64,000 nucleotides of DNA from Rothia dentocariosa ATCC 17931 (GCF_000164695.2 NC_014643.1:2294001-2358000), one strand, 5' to 3'; counted from the first letter of the stretch, positions 1 to 10,093 are shown. Numbers and translations: made by a program. Notes: generated by a model not told the origin, from the sequence alone.

Positions 1-1105
1 CAACGTCGGCAGGGTTCTCTTCAAGCATGCCTTCAGGCAGCGGCTTGCCCGGCACGATCTTGTACAACCCCGAGTGCGACTTGAGAGAACGTACGGTGAC
101 AACCAGCACAGCAGCATCAGGCTTCAGCCCTGAGATGCGGCATTTGACGTTGAAGAAACGCTCAGCACCCATATCTGCCCCGAAGCCTGCCTCAGTAATC
201 ACGTAGTCGGAGTATTCCAAGCCAACGTAGTCAGCGACAACTGAGGAGTTACCGGTAGCGATGTTTCCGAAGGGGCCCGCGTGAATAAGTGCCGGGGTGT
301 GTTCGAGAGTCTGAAGCAGGTTGGGGTTAATGGCATCCGCCAGAATAACAGCCATTGCGCCGTCAGCCTTCAAATCGGCGGCGGTGACTGCCTCACCATC
401 GTAGTTCAGACCGATAACAATCTTTGCCAAACGTTTGCGCAGGTCCTCAAAGGAGGTTGCCAGCGAAAGAATCACCATGATTTCAGAGGCACTGGTAATA
501 TCAAACCCGGTCTGTCGGGGCACGCCATCAATACGCTCACCCAGACCGACTACGATGTTGCGCAGGGAGCGGTCGTTCATGTCGATAACGCGGCGCCACT
601 CGATGGCACGGGGGTCGAGGCGCAGGTCATTACCCTGGTGCAGGTGGTTATCGATCATGGCGGCCAGTAGGTTGTGGGCTGCGGTAACGGCGTGGAAATC
701 ACCGGTCAGATGCAGATTTAGCTTCTCCATGGGAACGATCTGCGAGTAACCGCCGCCAGCGGCACCGCCCTTAATACCGAAGGTTGGTCCCATGGCAGGC
801 TGGCGAAGCGCCAGCGCAGCTTTACGGCCGGTCTGGGCGAATCCCTGTGCTAGCGAGACAGAGGTTGCGGTCTTACCTTCGCCGAGCGGTGTGGGAGTTA
901 CAGCGGTAACGACAATGTACTTGGAACCGCGCTTTTGGGCGGTTTCTGCGTTGGTGCTTTCGTCGAGCAGGACCTTGGCAACATATTTACCGTAGGGCTC
1001 CAAACGATCTTCGCTGATGCCGTTCTCGGCGGCTATTTCGGTGATGGGCTTAAGCTCAGCAGCGAGAGCAATTTCGAGGTCGGAAGGGAAAGGCTTGTTC
1101 GTCAT
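1..1105 (-). CDS. fhs: Formate--tetrahydrofolate ligase, C-terminus cut by window edge
   Basis: ATP-dependent ligation of formate to tetrahydrofolate, giving 10-formyl-THF for one-carbon metabolism in the cytosol. My translation of the minus strand begins [13 protein letters not shown] and runs open through position 1. It contains the nucleotide-binding motif TPLGEGKT about 70 residues in and the conserved stretch [19 protein letters not shown] shortly after, both typical of this family. About 368 residues are visible against the usual 550-560, so roughly the last third lies outside the window. Two ATG codons are adjacent (1108 and 1105). The AAGGA ribosome site lies only 2 nt before the first, so the second is chosen. 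It is a single gene here, divided from the next minus-strand gene by about 220 bp. Confidence 0.95.
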   Translation of the reverse strand, partial: MTNKPFPSDLEIALAAELKPITEIAAENGISEDRLEPYGKYVAKVLLDESTNAETAQKRGSKYIVVTAVTPTPLGEGKTATSVSLAQGFAQTGRKAALALRQPAMGPTFGIKGGAAGGGYSQIVPMEKLNLHLTGDFHAVTAAHNLLAAMIDNHLHQGNDLRLDPRAIEWRRVIDMNDRSLRNIVVGLGERIDGVPRQTGFDITSASEIMVILSLATSFEDLRKRLAKIVIGLNYDGEAVTAADLKADGAMAVILADAINPNLLQTLEHTPALIHAGPFGNIATGNSSVVADYVGLEYSDYVITEAGFGADMGAERFFNVKCRISGLKPDAAVLVVTVRSLKSHSGLYKIVPGKPLPEGMLEENPADV

Positions 1106-1332
1106 CATTGTCCTTAACAAGTAGAAACCAACAGTTCCATATCCCATTCTATGCTCTAGCTCACGGATTGTCGCCTAAATTTATATGTGAGATATACGGC
1201 GAGGAAAATATGCCATCTTGCGGAAGGTCTCTTGACACAATGTTCCCAGGTCAAAGACGAAGCAACTCCCACGCTCATGATTCAGTAGTTCATGCTCGCA
1301 GGAGTTTCTTCGCTCTAAAGTAAATATAGTTA

Positions 1333-2373
1333 CTACATAGTCAGCAGCACCTTGGTCGCGGTACGCTGATCCATTACCTCATAGCCCTTGGGAGCTTCGT
1401 CGATGGGCAATACTAGGTCGAAGACCTTACCGGGTTCAATCTCACCCTTGTAAATCAGGTCAATCAGGGTCGGCAGGTATTTACGGACCGGCGCGGGGCC
1501 TCCTTCAAGATGAACTTGCTTGCCGAAGAGCACATCGGTACCGATCGAGCTGTCGTGGGGCACGCCTACGAAACCGATGTAGCCGCCGTGGCGTACGCAT
1601 CCGAGGGCTTGGTCAAAGGCCTGCTGAGTACCCACAGCCTCCACAACACCGTGCGCTCCCACCCCGTCAGTAAGCTCTAGAACCTTGGCGATGCCTTCTT
1701 CACCGCGTTCTTCCACTACATGGGTTGCTCCGAACTGCTTAGCTAACGCCTGACGCTCGGGGTTGCGAGACATTATGATGATCTTTTCAGCACCCAGCTG
1801 CTTAGCCCCAATAACTGCGCCCAGACCAACAGCGCCATCGCCTACCACAGCAATGGTCTTACCTGGGCCAGCCTTGGCGGCGTCGGCTGCATACCAGCCA
1901 GTACCCAGCACATCGGATGCCGCCATCAGATGCGGAATCTGCTCTGCGGTAGGGTATGCGGGAGTCTTAACCAAAGTGCCGTCTGCGAAAGGAATACGGG
2001 CGTATTCCGCCTGGGTACCGTTCGAGCGCATACCAATGAAACCATCGCCCGCAGCAATGGCATTAAGGCACCGTGACGGGTAACCATCCTGGCAGGTTGC
2101 GCACTCACCGCATGAGATGCAGAAAGAACCAACGACAAAGTCACCAGGCTTGACGGTCTTAACATCGTCGCCAACTTCGATAACCTCACCGATATATTCA
2201 TGACCCATCTGCTGATGGTCTACAGGCTGCGCGCCACGGTAGGGCCACAGATCAGAACCGCAGATGCAGGATGCGGCAAGTTTAATAACGGCATCCGTGG
2301 GTTCCAGGAGGGTGGGCATGGGGCGGTCTTCTACGACGACCTTACCGGGTTCTTCCATAATGACTGAACGCAT
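1333..2373 (-). CDS. Zinc-dependent alcohol dehydrogenase (MDR family)
   Basis: 346-residue medium-chain dehydrogenase/reductase, probably oxidising or reducing an alcohol/aldehyde with NAD(P). Catalytic-zinc residues are visible in CICGSD near residue 37 and GHE near residue 58. A structural-zinc cysteine cluster follows (C-I-S-C-G-E-C-A-T-C with one more Cys downstream, residues 85-105). The Rossmann fold GDGAVGLGAV lies near residue 178. Length is normal for the family and the start ATG at 2373 is unambiguous. The gene is divergent from a MerR-family regulator, and its promoter region holds an inverted repeat placed as a MerR operator should be (see 2427-2457). That suggests induction by an aldehyde or electrophile (inference). 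Exact substrate is unknown. Confidence 0.9.
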   Translation of the reverse strand: MRSVIMEEPGKVVVEDRPMPTLLEPTDAVIKLAASCICGSDLWPYRGAQPVDHQQMGHEYIGEVIEVGDDVKTVKPGDFVVGSFCISCGECATCQDGYPSRCLNAIAAGDGFIGMRSNGTQAEYARIPFADGTLVKTPAYPTAEQIPHLMAASDVLGTGWYAADAAKAGPGKTIAVVGDGAVGLGAVIGAKQLGAEKIIIMSRNPERQALAKQFGATHVVEERGEEGIAKVLELTDGVGAHGVVEAVGTQQAFDQALGCVRHGGYIGFVGVPHDSSIGTDVLFGKQVHLEGGPAPVRKYLPTLIDLIYKGEIEPGKVFDLVLPIDEAPKGYEVMDQRTATKVLLTM

Positions 2374-2426
2374 TAGCTGTACTCACTTTCATGTAGATGC
2401 TTTAAGTTTTAACCAGTCGTTGTATT

Positions 2427-2457
2427 AGAGTACGCCCTTCGAGTTACTCGAAAGCAA
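2427..2457 (-). promoter_or_regulatory. MerR-type promoter with 19-bp spacer and palindromic operator
   Basis: On the minus strand a -35-like TTGCTT (2457-2452) and a -10-like TACTCT (2432-2427) are separated by exactly 19 bp, the stretched spacer typical of MerR-activated promoters. A perfect inverted repeat TTCGAGT-T-ACTCGAA (2438-2452) fills the upstream part of this spacer. It reads toward the alcohol dehydrogenase, with the MerR gene divergent on the other side. Form and place fit; regulator binding is inferred. Confidence 0.65.
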
Positions 2458-2553
2458 GCGCTATGGAAGATAAAAGGTATGTTATTCCACGTGTATTTTT
2501 GAGAATAAAACTTAGTATCTTATACCTTTGGAGTGCCGTGAGATACTGGAATT

Positions 2554-2934
2554 ATGAGTTACAGCGTCAAAGAAATCTCAGAAAAGCTTGACATAAGCCC
2601 GCATACGGTACGGTATTACAGCGACAAAGGCCTTATTCCCACTGTGCAACGAGATGAACATGGACGGCGTGTTTTCACCGAAGAATGCGTGGGGTGGTTT
2701 GAAACGATTCACTGCTTACGTGCATGCGGTATGAGCATTAACGATGTCAAAGCCTATGTAGACCTCTGCCGTCGTGGCGTGTCTACAGCATCGGAGCGTT
2801 TACACATTATCGAACATTACGCACACGTTGCCCGTCAGCAGCTACTTGATGCCCAGCGAAGGATTGATTTTGTGGACCGAAAAATTGCGTACTACCAAGA
2901 TTTAATGGCGCAAGAGAATAAGAAGCATGCATAA
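2554..2934 (+). CDS. MerR-family transcriptional regulator
   Basis: 126 residues. The N-terminal winged helix-turn-helix YSVKEISEKLDISPHTVRYY (residues 3-22) with GLIP following is the classic MerR DNA-binding domain. The C-terminal half is a predicted dimerising helix rich in charged residues. Cysteines sit at residues 45, 54, 58 and 72. C54, in the context IHCLRACGM, is at about the place where AdhR/NmlR-type aldehyde-responsive MerR proteins keep a sensory Cys (family knowledge; alignment not run). Divergent from the zinc alcohol dehydrogenase and probably its regulator. An 8-bp inverted repeat AAAGGTAT/ATACCTTT in the intergenic region could serve autoregulation, but this is weak. Confidence 0.88.
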   Translation: MSYSVKEISEKLDISPHTVRYYSDKGLIPTVQRDEHGRRVFTEECVGWFETIHCLRACGMSINDVKAYVDLCRRGVSTASERLHIIEHYAHVARQQLLDAQRRIDFVDRKIAYYQDLMAQENKKHA

Positions 2935-2970
2935 CCTAGCGCTCAATTTATTAGTGAATATCGAATATAA

Positions 2971-3009
2971 ATCGGGGTACCCCACACCATATAGGTGAGG
3001 TACCCCGAT
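2971..3009. terminator. Hairpin between merR gene and secreted-protein gene
   Basis: Arms ATCGGGGTACC and GGTACCCCGAT (extended by CACC/GGTG inside) enclose a short loop. It lies between two convergent genes and likely ends the MerR transcript; the T-tract is weak on both strands. Confidence 0.6.
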
Positions 3010-3115
3010 CATTATCCCTCTCAGAGAGTATGTGTGAAAGACCCGTCTACCCAAGCTATCTTTTGATACTCTCTAGCATTGGATCTCGCCACCTTACACA
3101 GGCTGGATCTTCTTC

Positions 3116-3604
3116 TTATTCATGAAGGGTTACCTGCGATGCAGGAAGCTGCTGCACCTTCAAGGACGATGCAGGAGCATTGGTGTAAACCCTTACCTTA
3201 ACGGTGCGCCCTTCCATGGTGCACTTATCGGGCGCTCCAAGCACGGAGCCCTCAACAGTGGCCACGTGGAGAGTACCGTTACTTTCAGCAGCTTCGGCAC
3301 GTACATCAAAACAAGTTGCGGTACCGGTCGGTACGCTAAAGGTAATCTCGTGATCACCCGTCACCTCATAATCCGACCAGTTAACAACATGTTCATGTTC
3401 CAAGGGGACGGAGTTCGAATCATGTACTGCCGGAGCTGAGATACCTGCATCCGAGCTAGTTGCCGGAGGAATGACCGGAACGAACGCCTGCACATATGCA
3501 GAAGCTGCGGGGGCGGACAGCATCGAAGCGCCCAACGCGAGAGAGACGGCGCCGACCCCGACCAGGGTGGCACGCCGAACGGCTGACAGCGTAGTCTTAA
3601 ACAT
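3116..3604 (-). CDS. Small secreted protein, function unknown
   Basis: 162 residues from the chosen start MFKTTLSAVRRATL. A Sec-type signal peptide is clear: basic n-region, hydrophobic core LVGVGAVSLALGASML and an A-x-A site (AASA) near residue 36. The mature part has two Cys (in TATCFDV and DKCTM) that could form a disulfide, and a beta-rich look. Start choice: AAGGAG lies 8 nt before ATG 3604 but only 2 nt before an in-frame ATG at 3610; a longer start at 3628 has no such site. Not recognised as a named family. Unlinked to neighbours, with an AT-rich upstream region. Confidence 0.75.
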   Translation of the reverse strand: MFKTTLSAVRRATLVGVGAVSLALGASMLSAPAASAYVQAFVPVIPPATSSDAGISAPAVHDSNSVPLEHEHVVNWSDYEVTGDHEITFSVPTGTATCFDVRAEAAESNGTLHVATVEGSVLGAPDKCTMEGRTVKVRVYTNAPASSLKVQQLPASQVTLHE

Positions 3605-3748
3605 GAGCATCGCTCCTTTGCTCGACAATTGCTTGCACCTCCACCCTATAAGTTTTTAAATCTCAAGTGAAGAGTTACATAAAGATGACACACCCAAGAT
3701 TTAAAAAATTTTTACGAGTCTCCTAGACTCCCCTGAATTTGACGCACA

Positions 3749-3791
3749 AAACCCGTATATTCCCTACGTTTTCAAGGAAATATACGGGTTT
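3749..3791 (-). terminator. Terminator after nrdF
   Basis: 13-bp stem AAACCCGTATATT / AATATACGGGTTT with a 17-nt loop, followed on the minus strand by a short T run. It begins about 40 bp beyond the nrdF stop and closes the nrd gene set. Confidence 0.75.
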
Positions 3792-3833
3792 CTTAAAGTT
3801 ATATCTTCCTGATCTCAGAATCAGTTTTTGAGA

Positions 3834-4832
<999 letters not shown>

Positions 4833-4880
4833 TCACGCCCACACAGGCATGTAATGTTTTCTAAGTTACTAATCGAGTCT

Positions 4881-4918
4881 GTTTCGGGGTGCAAGAAGAA
4901 CCTCTTGCACCCCGAAAC
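4881..4918. terminator. 16-bp perfect hairpin between nrdE and nrdF
   Basis: GTTTCGGGGTGCAAGA and its exact complement TCTTGCACCCCGAAAC flank a 6-nt loop. No T-tract follows on the minus strand, so it may be a partial terminator, an RNA-processing or mRNA-stability element that sets the NrdE:NrdF ratio, or a rho-independent end with nrdF having its own promoter. Confidence 0.55.
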
Positions 4919-4937
4919 CCGTAAGATGCTGATTCAT

Positions 4938-7118
4938 TTACAGCATGCAGGATACGCAGCCCTCAACTTCGGTGCCTTCAAGAGCCATCTGACGCAGACG
5001 AATGTAGTAAATAGTCTTGATACCCTTACGCCATGCGTAAATCTGGGCACGGTTAATATCGCGAGTGGTCGCAGTATCCCGGAAGAAGAGAGTCAAAGAC
5101 AGACCTTGATCCACGTGCTGAGTTGCCACGGCATAGGTATCTATGATTTTCTCGTACCCAATTTCGTAGGAGTCTTGGAAGTATTCCAGGTTATCGTTCG
5201 TCATGAACGGTGCCGGGTAGTAGACTCGCCCCAGCTTGCCTTCCTTACGAATCTCAATCTTAGAAGCAATCGGGTGGATCGAAGAAGTCGAACCGTTGAT
5301 GTACGAGATAGATCCGGTGGGCGGAACGGCCTGCAAGTTCTGGTTGTACATGCCGTATTGGGCTACATCGGCGGCAAGCTGAATCCAGTCTTCGCGGGTC
5401 GGAATATGATGCTTAGCAAACAGCTCACGTACCCGTTCGGTCTGCGGTTCCCATTCCTTCTCAATGTACTTGGCGAAGAACTCACCGTTAGCGTACTTTG
5501 AACTCTCAAACCCTTCAAAGGTCACGCCGCGCTCCTTGGCGATCTCCATGGAAGCGCGAATAGCATGGTACGTCACCGTGTAGAAGTAAATATTGGTGAA
5601 GTCCAGACCTTCTTCGGAACCGTAGTAAACGTGCTCACGCGCCAGGTACCCGTGCAGGTTCATCTGCCCCAGACCGACCGCGTGGCTCATATCGTTACCG
5701 CGTTCGATAGACGGCACGGAACGAATATCGGATTGGTCGGAAACTGCGGTAAGCGAACGAATAGCGGTTTCAACGGTTTTCCCTAGGTCGTCACCGTCCA
5801 TGGTCATTGCGATGTTGAGAGACCCAAGGTTGCACGAAATATCTTTCCCAATTTCGGCGTAGCTCAAATCGTCGTGGTAAATCGACGGCTTTGAAACCTG
5901 CAGAATCTCCGAGCAAAGGTTAGACATGATGATCTTGCCTTCAATCGGGTTAGACCGGTTAACCGTATCCTCAAACATCACGTAGGGATACCCGGACTCG
6001 AACTGCACCTCAGCAATGGTCTGGAAGAACTCGCGCGCGTTGATCTTGGTCTTGCGAATCCGCGAGTCATCCACCATTTCGTAGTACTTCTCAGAAACGT
6101 TGATATCTGAGAAAGCTACTCCGTAGATACGTTCTACATCGTAGGGCGAGAACAGATACATATCTTCGTTACGCTTTGCCAGCTCGAAGGTAATATCAGG
6201 AATCACAACGCCCAAAGACAGGGTCTTAATGCGCACCTTCTCGTCTGCGTTTTCACGCTTAGTATCTAAGAAAGCATAAATATCGGGGTGATGCGCGTGC
6301 AGGTAAACCGCGCCTGCACCCTGACGAGCCCCCAACTGATTTGCATATGAGAATGCATCCTCAAGGAGCTTCATCACAGGGATAACACCGGATGATTGGT
6401 TCTCAATCTTCTTGATGGGAGCCCCAGACTCACGTAGGTTCGTGAGGGCGAACGCGACACCGCCTCCACGTTTTGAAAGCTGCAGGGCAGAGTTGATGGA
6501 ACGGCCAATCGACTCCATATTGTCCTCAATACGCAGCAGGAAGCAGGAAACGAGCTCACCGCGCTGCCTCTTACCAGCGTTCAGGAAGGTCGGGGTTGCG
6601 GGCTGAAAACGACCGGAAATGATCTCATCTACGATCTCTTCTGCAAGTTTTCCATTGCCTTCAGCAAGAAGCAGAGCCACCATGCATACACGATCCTCGA
6701 AACGCTCCAGGTAACGCTGACCGTCGAAGGTCTTGAGCGCGTAGGAAGTGTAGAACTTGAAGGCGCCTAGGAAGGTGGGAAAACGGAACTTGGCCGCATA
6801 GGCACGTTTGAAAAGAGACTTCACAAAGTCAAAACTGTACCGGTCGAAGAGTTCCGGCTCGTAGTACTGATTCTCAATCAGGTACTCGATTTTTTCTTCG
6901 AGATCGTGGAAGAAAACCGTGTTGTTATTAACATGCTGAAGAAAATACTGACGTGCGGCTTGACGGTCGGCGTCAAATTGGATCATGCCGTTTTCATCGT
7001 AGAGATTCAGCAAAGCGTTCAGCTCGTGGTAACTCATACCTTTGAATTTGTCAGGTACCGCTTTGGAGCTGTGTCCGGCACCGAGAGTCTCTAGCGCTGA
7101 AGGCAGTTTTGCGTCCAA
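4938..7118 (-). CDS. nrdE: Class Ib ribonucleotide reductase, alpha (catalytic) subunit
   Basis: Reduces ribonucleoside diphosphates to deoxy forms. Family marks: [15 protein letters not shown] at the N-terminus, the catalytic NLCSEILQ and CNLGSLN motifs, and the C-terminal redox tail ending EGCVSCML, reduced by NrdH. Start is uncertain. Reading is open to 7202, but that would overlap nrdI by over 100 bp. TTG 7118 has GGAAG 4 nt upstream, overlaps nrdI by 28 bp and gives 726 residues, near the usual 700-720. ATG 7037 gives 699 residues but its AAAGG is only 1 nt away. I prefer TTG with translational coupling; ATG 7037 is a real alternative. Confidence 0.95.
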   Translation of the reverse strand: MDAKLPSALETLGAGHSSKAVPDKFKGMSYHELNALLNLYDENGMIQFDADRQAARQYFLQHVNNNTVFFHDLEEKIEYLIENQYYEPELFDRYSFDFVKSLFKRAYAAKFRFPTFLGAFKFYTSYALKTFDGQRYLERFEDRVCMVALLLAEGNGKLAEEIVDEIISGRFQPATPTFLNAGKRQRGELVSCFLLRIEDNMESIGRSINSALQLSKRGGGVAFALTNLRESGAPIKKIENQSSGVIPVMKLLEDAFSYANQLGARQGAGAVYLHAHHPDIYAFLDTKRENADEKVRIKTLSLGVVIPDITFELAKRNEDMYLFSPYDVERIYGVAFSDINVSEKYYEMVDDSRIRKTKINAREFFQTIAEVQFESGYPYVMFEDTVNRSNPIEGKIIMSNLCSEILQVSKPSIYHDDLSYAEIGKDISCNLGSLNIAMTMDGDDLGKTVETAIRSLTAVSDQSDIRSVPSIERGNDMSHAVGLGQMNLHGYLAREHVYYGSEEGLDFTNIYFYTVTYHAIRASMEIAKERGVTFEGFESSKYANGEFFAKYIEKEWEPQTERVRELFAKHHIPTREDWIQLAADVAQYGMYNQNLQAVPPTGSISYINGSTSSIHPIASKIEIRKEGKLGRVYYPAPFMTNDNLEYFQDSYEIGYEKIIDTYAVATQHVDQGLSLTLFFRDTATTRDINRAQIYAWRKGIKTIYYIRLRQMALEGTEVEGCVSCML

Positions 7119-7621
7119 AATTCTTCCAATCCTTTGTTTACTTTTTCGACATCTGAGGGGGTTCCCATAAGCTCGAACTTGAAGAGCAAGGGAACATCGC
7201 ATTTCTTCGCCACAATATCTGCTGCGATTCCGAAGAGAGATCCGAAGTTTGTATTTCCCGATCCGATAACACCGCGAAGCTGGCGACGGTTCTCTTCGTC
7301 ATTCAGGAATTTGACGACCTGCGGGGGAACATTGCCTGCCCCTTCTGGTTTCCCGTATGTGGGTACGCACAGCACATAGGGTTCGTGCATAACGGGAGTC
7401 TCATCCTTAGTTCGCAGAGGAAGGCGCACGTTTCGTGCCTGTAGTTTCTCAACGAACTTGTGTGTGTTGCCTGAAATTGAGGAGAAGTAGACAACGAGCG
7501 GCAAATCCTTACCCAACGAGCTTTGAGTCGCTCGGCCCTCAGCAGCATCACGTGCCTGAAGAATAATCTTCTGAATCTCAGCGTTCTCATGCGTAGGATT
7601 TTGTGCGAGGGGGGTGCTCAT
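7091..7621 (-). CDS. nrdI: NrdI flavodoxin-like protein for class Ib RNR
   Basis: 176 residues. Flavodoxin-like FMN protein that supplies oxidant for assembly of the NrdF manganese cofactor. The phosphate-binding loop [12 protein letters not shown] (about residues 45-56) and the [12 protein letters not shown] stretch (about residues 121-132) are hallmark NrdI motifs. An N-terminal extension of about 40 residues precedes the fold, longer than most NrdI proteins. The start is firm: AAGGAG sits 5 nt before ATG 7621. The 3' end overlaps the proposed nrdE start, and nrdH lies about 70 bp upstream. Confidence 0.95.
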   Translation of the reverse strand: MSTPLAQNPTHENAEIQKIILQARDAAEGRATQSSLGKDLPLVVYFSSISGNTHKFVEKLQARNVRLPLRTKDETPVMHEPYVLCVPTYGKPEGAGNVPPQVVKFLNDEENRRQLRGVIGSGNTNFGSLFGIAADIVAKKCDVPLLFKFELMGTPSDVEKVNKGLEEFWTQNCLQR

Positions 7622-7690
7622 ATTTCTCCTTACTCCACGATCAAATACCCACGGAAATTCTGTGGGTTGAGTCGTGCTTGACGCTGCCGC

Positions 7691-7918
7691 CTATGCTAAT
7701 GCAAGCGCGTTAATCTTGTCAGGCTGGAATCCTGACCAATGCTCTTCACCGGCGATGACGACCGGTGCCTGCATGTATCCGAGGGACTTAACCATCTCTA
7801 GCGCCCGGGAATCTTCCGTAATGTCTACTTTGTCGTAGTTGATGCCCTTGGCGTCTAGCGCCCGGTAGGTCATGTTGCACTGAACGCACTGCGGTTTGGT
7901 GTACACGGTCACTACCAT
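7691..7918 (-). CDS. nrdH: NrdH glutaredoxin-like electron donor
   Basis: 75 residues. Thioredoxin-fold redoxin that re-reduces NrdE, itself reduced by thioredoxin reductase. The active site is CVQC within VYTKPQCVQCNMTYRAL, and the C-terminal WSGFQPDKI stretch is characteristic of NrdH. The start is ATG 7918 with AAGGAG 7 nt upstream; the longer frame from 7942 adds MGLTRRKP and would place the ribosome site inside the coding region. First gene of the nrdHIE(F) set. Confidence 0.95.
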   Translation of the reverse strand: MVVTVYTKPQCVQCNMTYRALDAKGINYDKVDITEDSRALEMVKSLGYMQAPVVIAGEEHWSGFQPDKINALALA

Positions 7919-8072
7919 CGGTTTTCTCCTTGTCAGCCCCAAGGCGGAGCGTAATTGCGTGAATACTTTGTGTGCAAGGCAGAGGATTCTTGTGCTTGAT
8001 GAGACTTCCTTTAGCTCTAGAAGACTGGAAGCATTTCGTCATCGACCGCGCAAAGAATCGAGCCGGGTATTA

Positions 8073-8119
8073 ATACTACATGTTGTGTCTGAAAATTTCT
8101 CTGGCACAAGATGCTGTGG
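8073..8119 (-). promoter_or_regulatory. Probable NrdR box pair upstream of nrdHIEF
   Basis: Minus-strand 16-mer ACACAACATGTAGTAT (8088-8073) matches the known NrdR consensus ACACwATATwTwGTGT at 13 of 16 places. A weaker one, CCACAGCATCTTGTGC (8119-8104), matches at about 11. They lie exactly 31 bp apart, three helical turns, the spacing known for paired NrdR boxes. A -10-like TATTAAT overlaps the proximal box, so binding would block transcription. The pair is about 155 bp before nrdH. Confidence 0.6.
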
Positions 8120-8174
8120 TGAAGTGTGGATGTTTTGTTCGAGAAACCCACACGCGAGCACAAGGACATTCAGT

Positions 8175-8593
8175 TTATCCACACCTCAGGAGAGTGTAAT
8201 TCCGCTAATTATTGCGGACAATACAGAGTTATCCACATATCGGCTCTGTGAGCGGAACGCGCATCGCTCTTTTAAACTGAAAATCTGTTCTGTTTTTTCA
8301 GGGCGAACAGGTCTTTATGTGAGATTTCTGGCATTGTTTCCCTCTTGATTTTTAAGCTTTTATACCCATTCCTTGATTCTCTGCGGAACGAGACTGAAAA
8401 ACTCGACTGGATTCCACCTACATGCGTCGTGTTGGAAGGTTTTTATGGCTTTTGAGAGTATGGCAAAGATGTGATTAAGAAATTTTTGAAACATTCAGAT
8501 GATCGGCGTGTTGTTGGGTTTTTGTGAGAGAAATCGTCAAACCCATTAAAACCCACATCTCGTATGAGGTCGGTACAGTTCGCCTGTGGATAA
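8175..8593. promoter_or_regulatory. Three consensus DnaA boxes in the nrd control region
   Basis: TTATCCACA occurs exactly at 8175-8183 and 8229-8237, and its complement TGTGGATAA at 8585-8593. The whole stretch 7919-8717 (about 800 bp) has no credible gene. The perfect boxes, the NrdR pair nearby and AT-rich sequence between them suggest DnaA-linked control of dNTP synthesis, as known for E. coli nrdAB. dnaA and dnaN are absent, so an origin is not supported. Confidence 0.65.
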
Positions 8594-8717
8594 GCGTAAT
8601 GATCTACTGTCTCAATAGTTGATCTTCCCCTGCCAGCCCTCAAGATGAGGTCATCTCTTCCCCACACCACAGAGAACAGCCATACAGATGTACAACCTAA
8701 TACGTGCTAATACGTGT

Positions 8718-9821
8718 TTAGAGAAGTCCTCGCTCACGAAGCAGTCGGCTCAACGTATGCCCATCATTCGCCTCCATCCACAATGGAGAATTTGTCATTT
8801 TTTGCGCTCTCTGATCGCTCCAGACCCGCCCAGAGGCGAGAACGCTCTCCCCCACCGTGAGGTTACGAATCATAATAGCGGCGACGTTCTGCGGGTAGCG
8901 CACCGCAAATCCGTTGTATATATCCGGGTCACGCTGTCCGTCGTCGCCGATAAGAATCCACTGCATCTGGGGAAATTCTTGGGCAAGTCGTTTTAGAGAG
9001 TTCACTTTGTGTTGGGACCCCGACCTAAACCAGCGGTCAGGAGTTGGCCCCCAGTCTGTTAATAGGAAGGTTCCACGCGGGTAGCCATTGCGGGTCAGAA
9101 AGCGACGCAGTGTCGGTGTGATATTCCAAGCGCCAGTGGAAAGATACATAAAAGGTGCCTGAGGATGTGCTCGATGAATGCGGTCCATGAGCACCGCCAT
9201 GCCCGGGGTCGGAATGCGCGCGTGCTCATCCAGTACAAAGGAGTTCCACGCAGCGACAAGAGGACGCGGCAACATAGTCACCATAACGGTATCATCGACG
9301 TCTACGATAACCCCGATTTTCTGGGATTCCGGGACGATATAAACATTAGTTTCAACGGCGCGGGAACCCGGTACATACATGATGACCTTATGCATTCCGG
9401 CCGGTAAGTCTAGGTCAAGGCGCACATCCAGCACTCCACCACGGTCGGTTTGTACCTCAAACGTATGGCCCGCAATAAGAATAGTCACGTACACATCCGA
9501 CATGGCAACGGTGGTAAAAGCCCGCCACCCGCGCGTCGGGTTATCGGTATCTTCGGTGCCTTCCACCACGTGTAGGAGTTTTTCAAAGGCAGCCGTTTTA
9601 TAGAGGGCACGCCCAAGAATACGCACCCACCCGGATTCAGTATCTGTGGCTACCCGTCCATATCCTTCAGATGGCACCACAATAGGCTCACGCCCGTGAG
9701 CCACAGCTCGCTGTTCACGCCAACGATGCACGGCATCGCCCATACGATACCCTAGGTTAACGGCTTCACCGGCAACTTCGGTGACCACGCTGCGCAATTC
9801 TTGTGGGCCTAGATTCTCCAT
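8718..9821 (-). CDS. App1-type phosphatase family protein (DUF2183)
   Basis: 367 residues from ATG 9821. The C-terminal half is HAD-like: GVIVDVDDTV carries the nucleophile motif DxDxT, then YLSTG, and GDDGQRDPDIY completes the acidic active site, matching the App1/DUF2183 phosphatidate-phosphatase-like family. The N-terminal half (about 1-150) is a beta-rich domain seen in actinobacterial members. Cytosolic; no signal peptide. Start is uncertain: an upstream TTG at 9866 has GAGG about 7 nt before it and would add MKIGCFIARYGKLES, which looks unlike a conserved region, while ATG 9821 has only a poorly placed purine run. Substrate in bacteria is unknown. Confidence 0.82.
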   Translation of the reverse strand: MENLGPQELRSVVTEVAGEAVNLGYRMGDAVHRWREQRAVAHGREPIVVPSEGYGRVATDTESGWVRILGRALYKTAAFEKLLHVVEGTEDTDNPTRGWRAFTTVAMSDVYVTILIAGHTFEVQTDRGGVLDVRLDLDLPAGMHKVIMYVPGSRAVETNVYIVPESQKIGVIVDVDDTVMVTMLPRPLVAAWNSFVLDEHARIPTPGMAVLMDRIHRAHPQAPFMYLSTGAWNITPTLRRFLTRNGYPRGTFLLTDWGPTPDRWFRSGSQHKVNSLKRLAQEFPQMQWILIGDDGQRDPDIYNGFAVRYPQNVAAIMIRNLTVGESVLASGRVWSDQRAQKMTNSPLWMEANDGHTLSRLLRERGLL

Positions 9822-9946
9822 GCTTTCTAGTTTTCCATATCTTGCAATAAAACACCCTATTTTCAAGTTCGACCTCTAAAGCGTCCTCATCAATTAGTTT
9901 CTTAGCCGCTTAATCTTCTTCTCAGGGGGGGTATTCAAACGGGTTT

Positions 9947-10000
9947 AAAGAGAAAAGGATCTCGGTTCCCCTCTACTGTGGAGACCGAGTCCTTCTCTTT
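9947..10000 (-). terminator. Hairpin after lipoprotein gene
   Basis: Imperfect stem AAAGAG..AAGGA.CTCGGT with ACCGAG.TCCTT..CTCTTT, about 17 pairs with small bulges, lying about 95 bp beyond the lipoprotein stop at 10094. A short T run follows on the minus strand. Confidence 0.55.
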
Positions 10001-10093
10001 CGTCGTTAGGGCTGCTACGGATTTAGTGTGTGCGATAGATCAGATACTCTCAGCCGATGAAGGAACAAGTATCAGTTCAGTGCTCACCACTTT

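Noticed and set aside
7896-8348. 150-residue open frame on the plus strand across the nrd control region
   Set aside because: It overlaps the nrdH start, has no ribosome site, no family features and runs through the DnaA and NrdR boxes; composition is not gene-like.
8125-8600. Chromosomal origin of replication
   Set aside because: Three DnaA boxes are present, but dnaA, dnaN and other origin neighbours are absent; box number is low for an actinobacterial oriC.
8443-8670. 75-residue open frame on the minus strand
   Set aside because: No ribosome site, no recognisable motif, and a DnaA box inside it; treated as non-coding.
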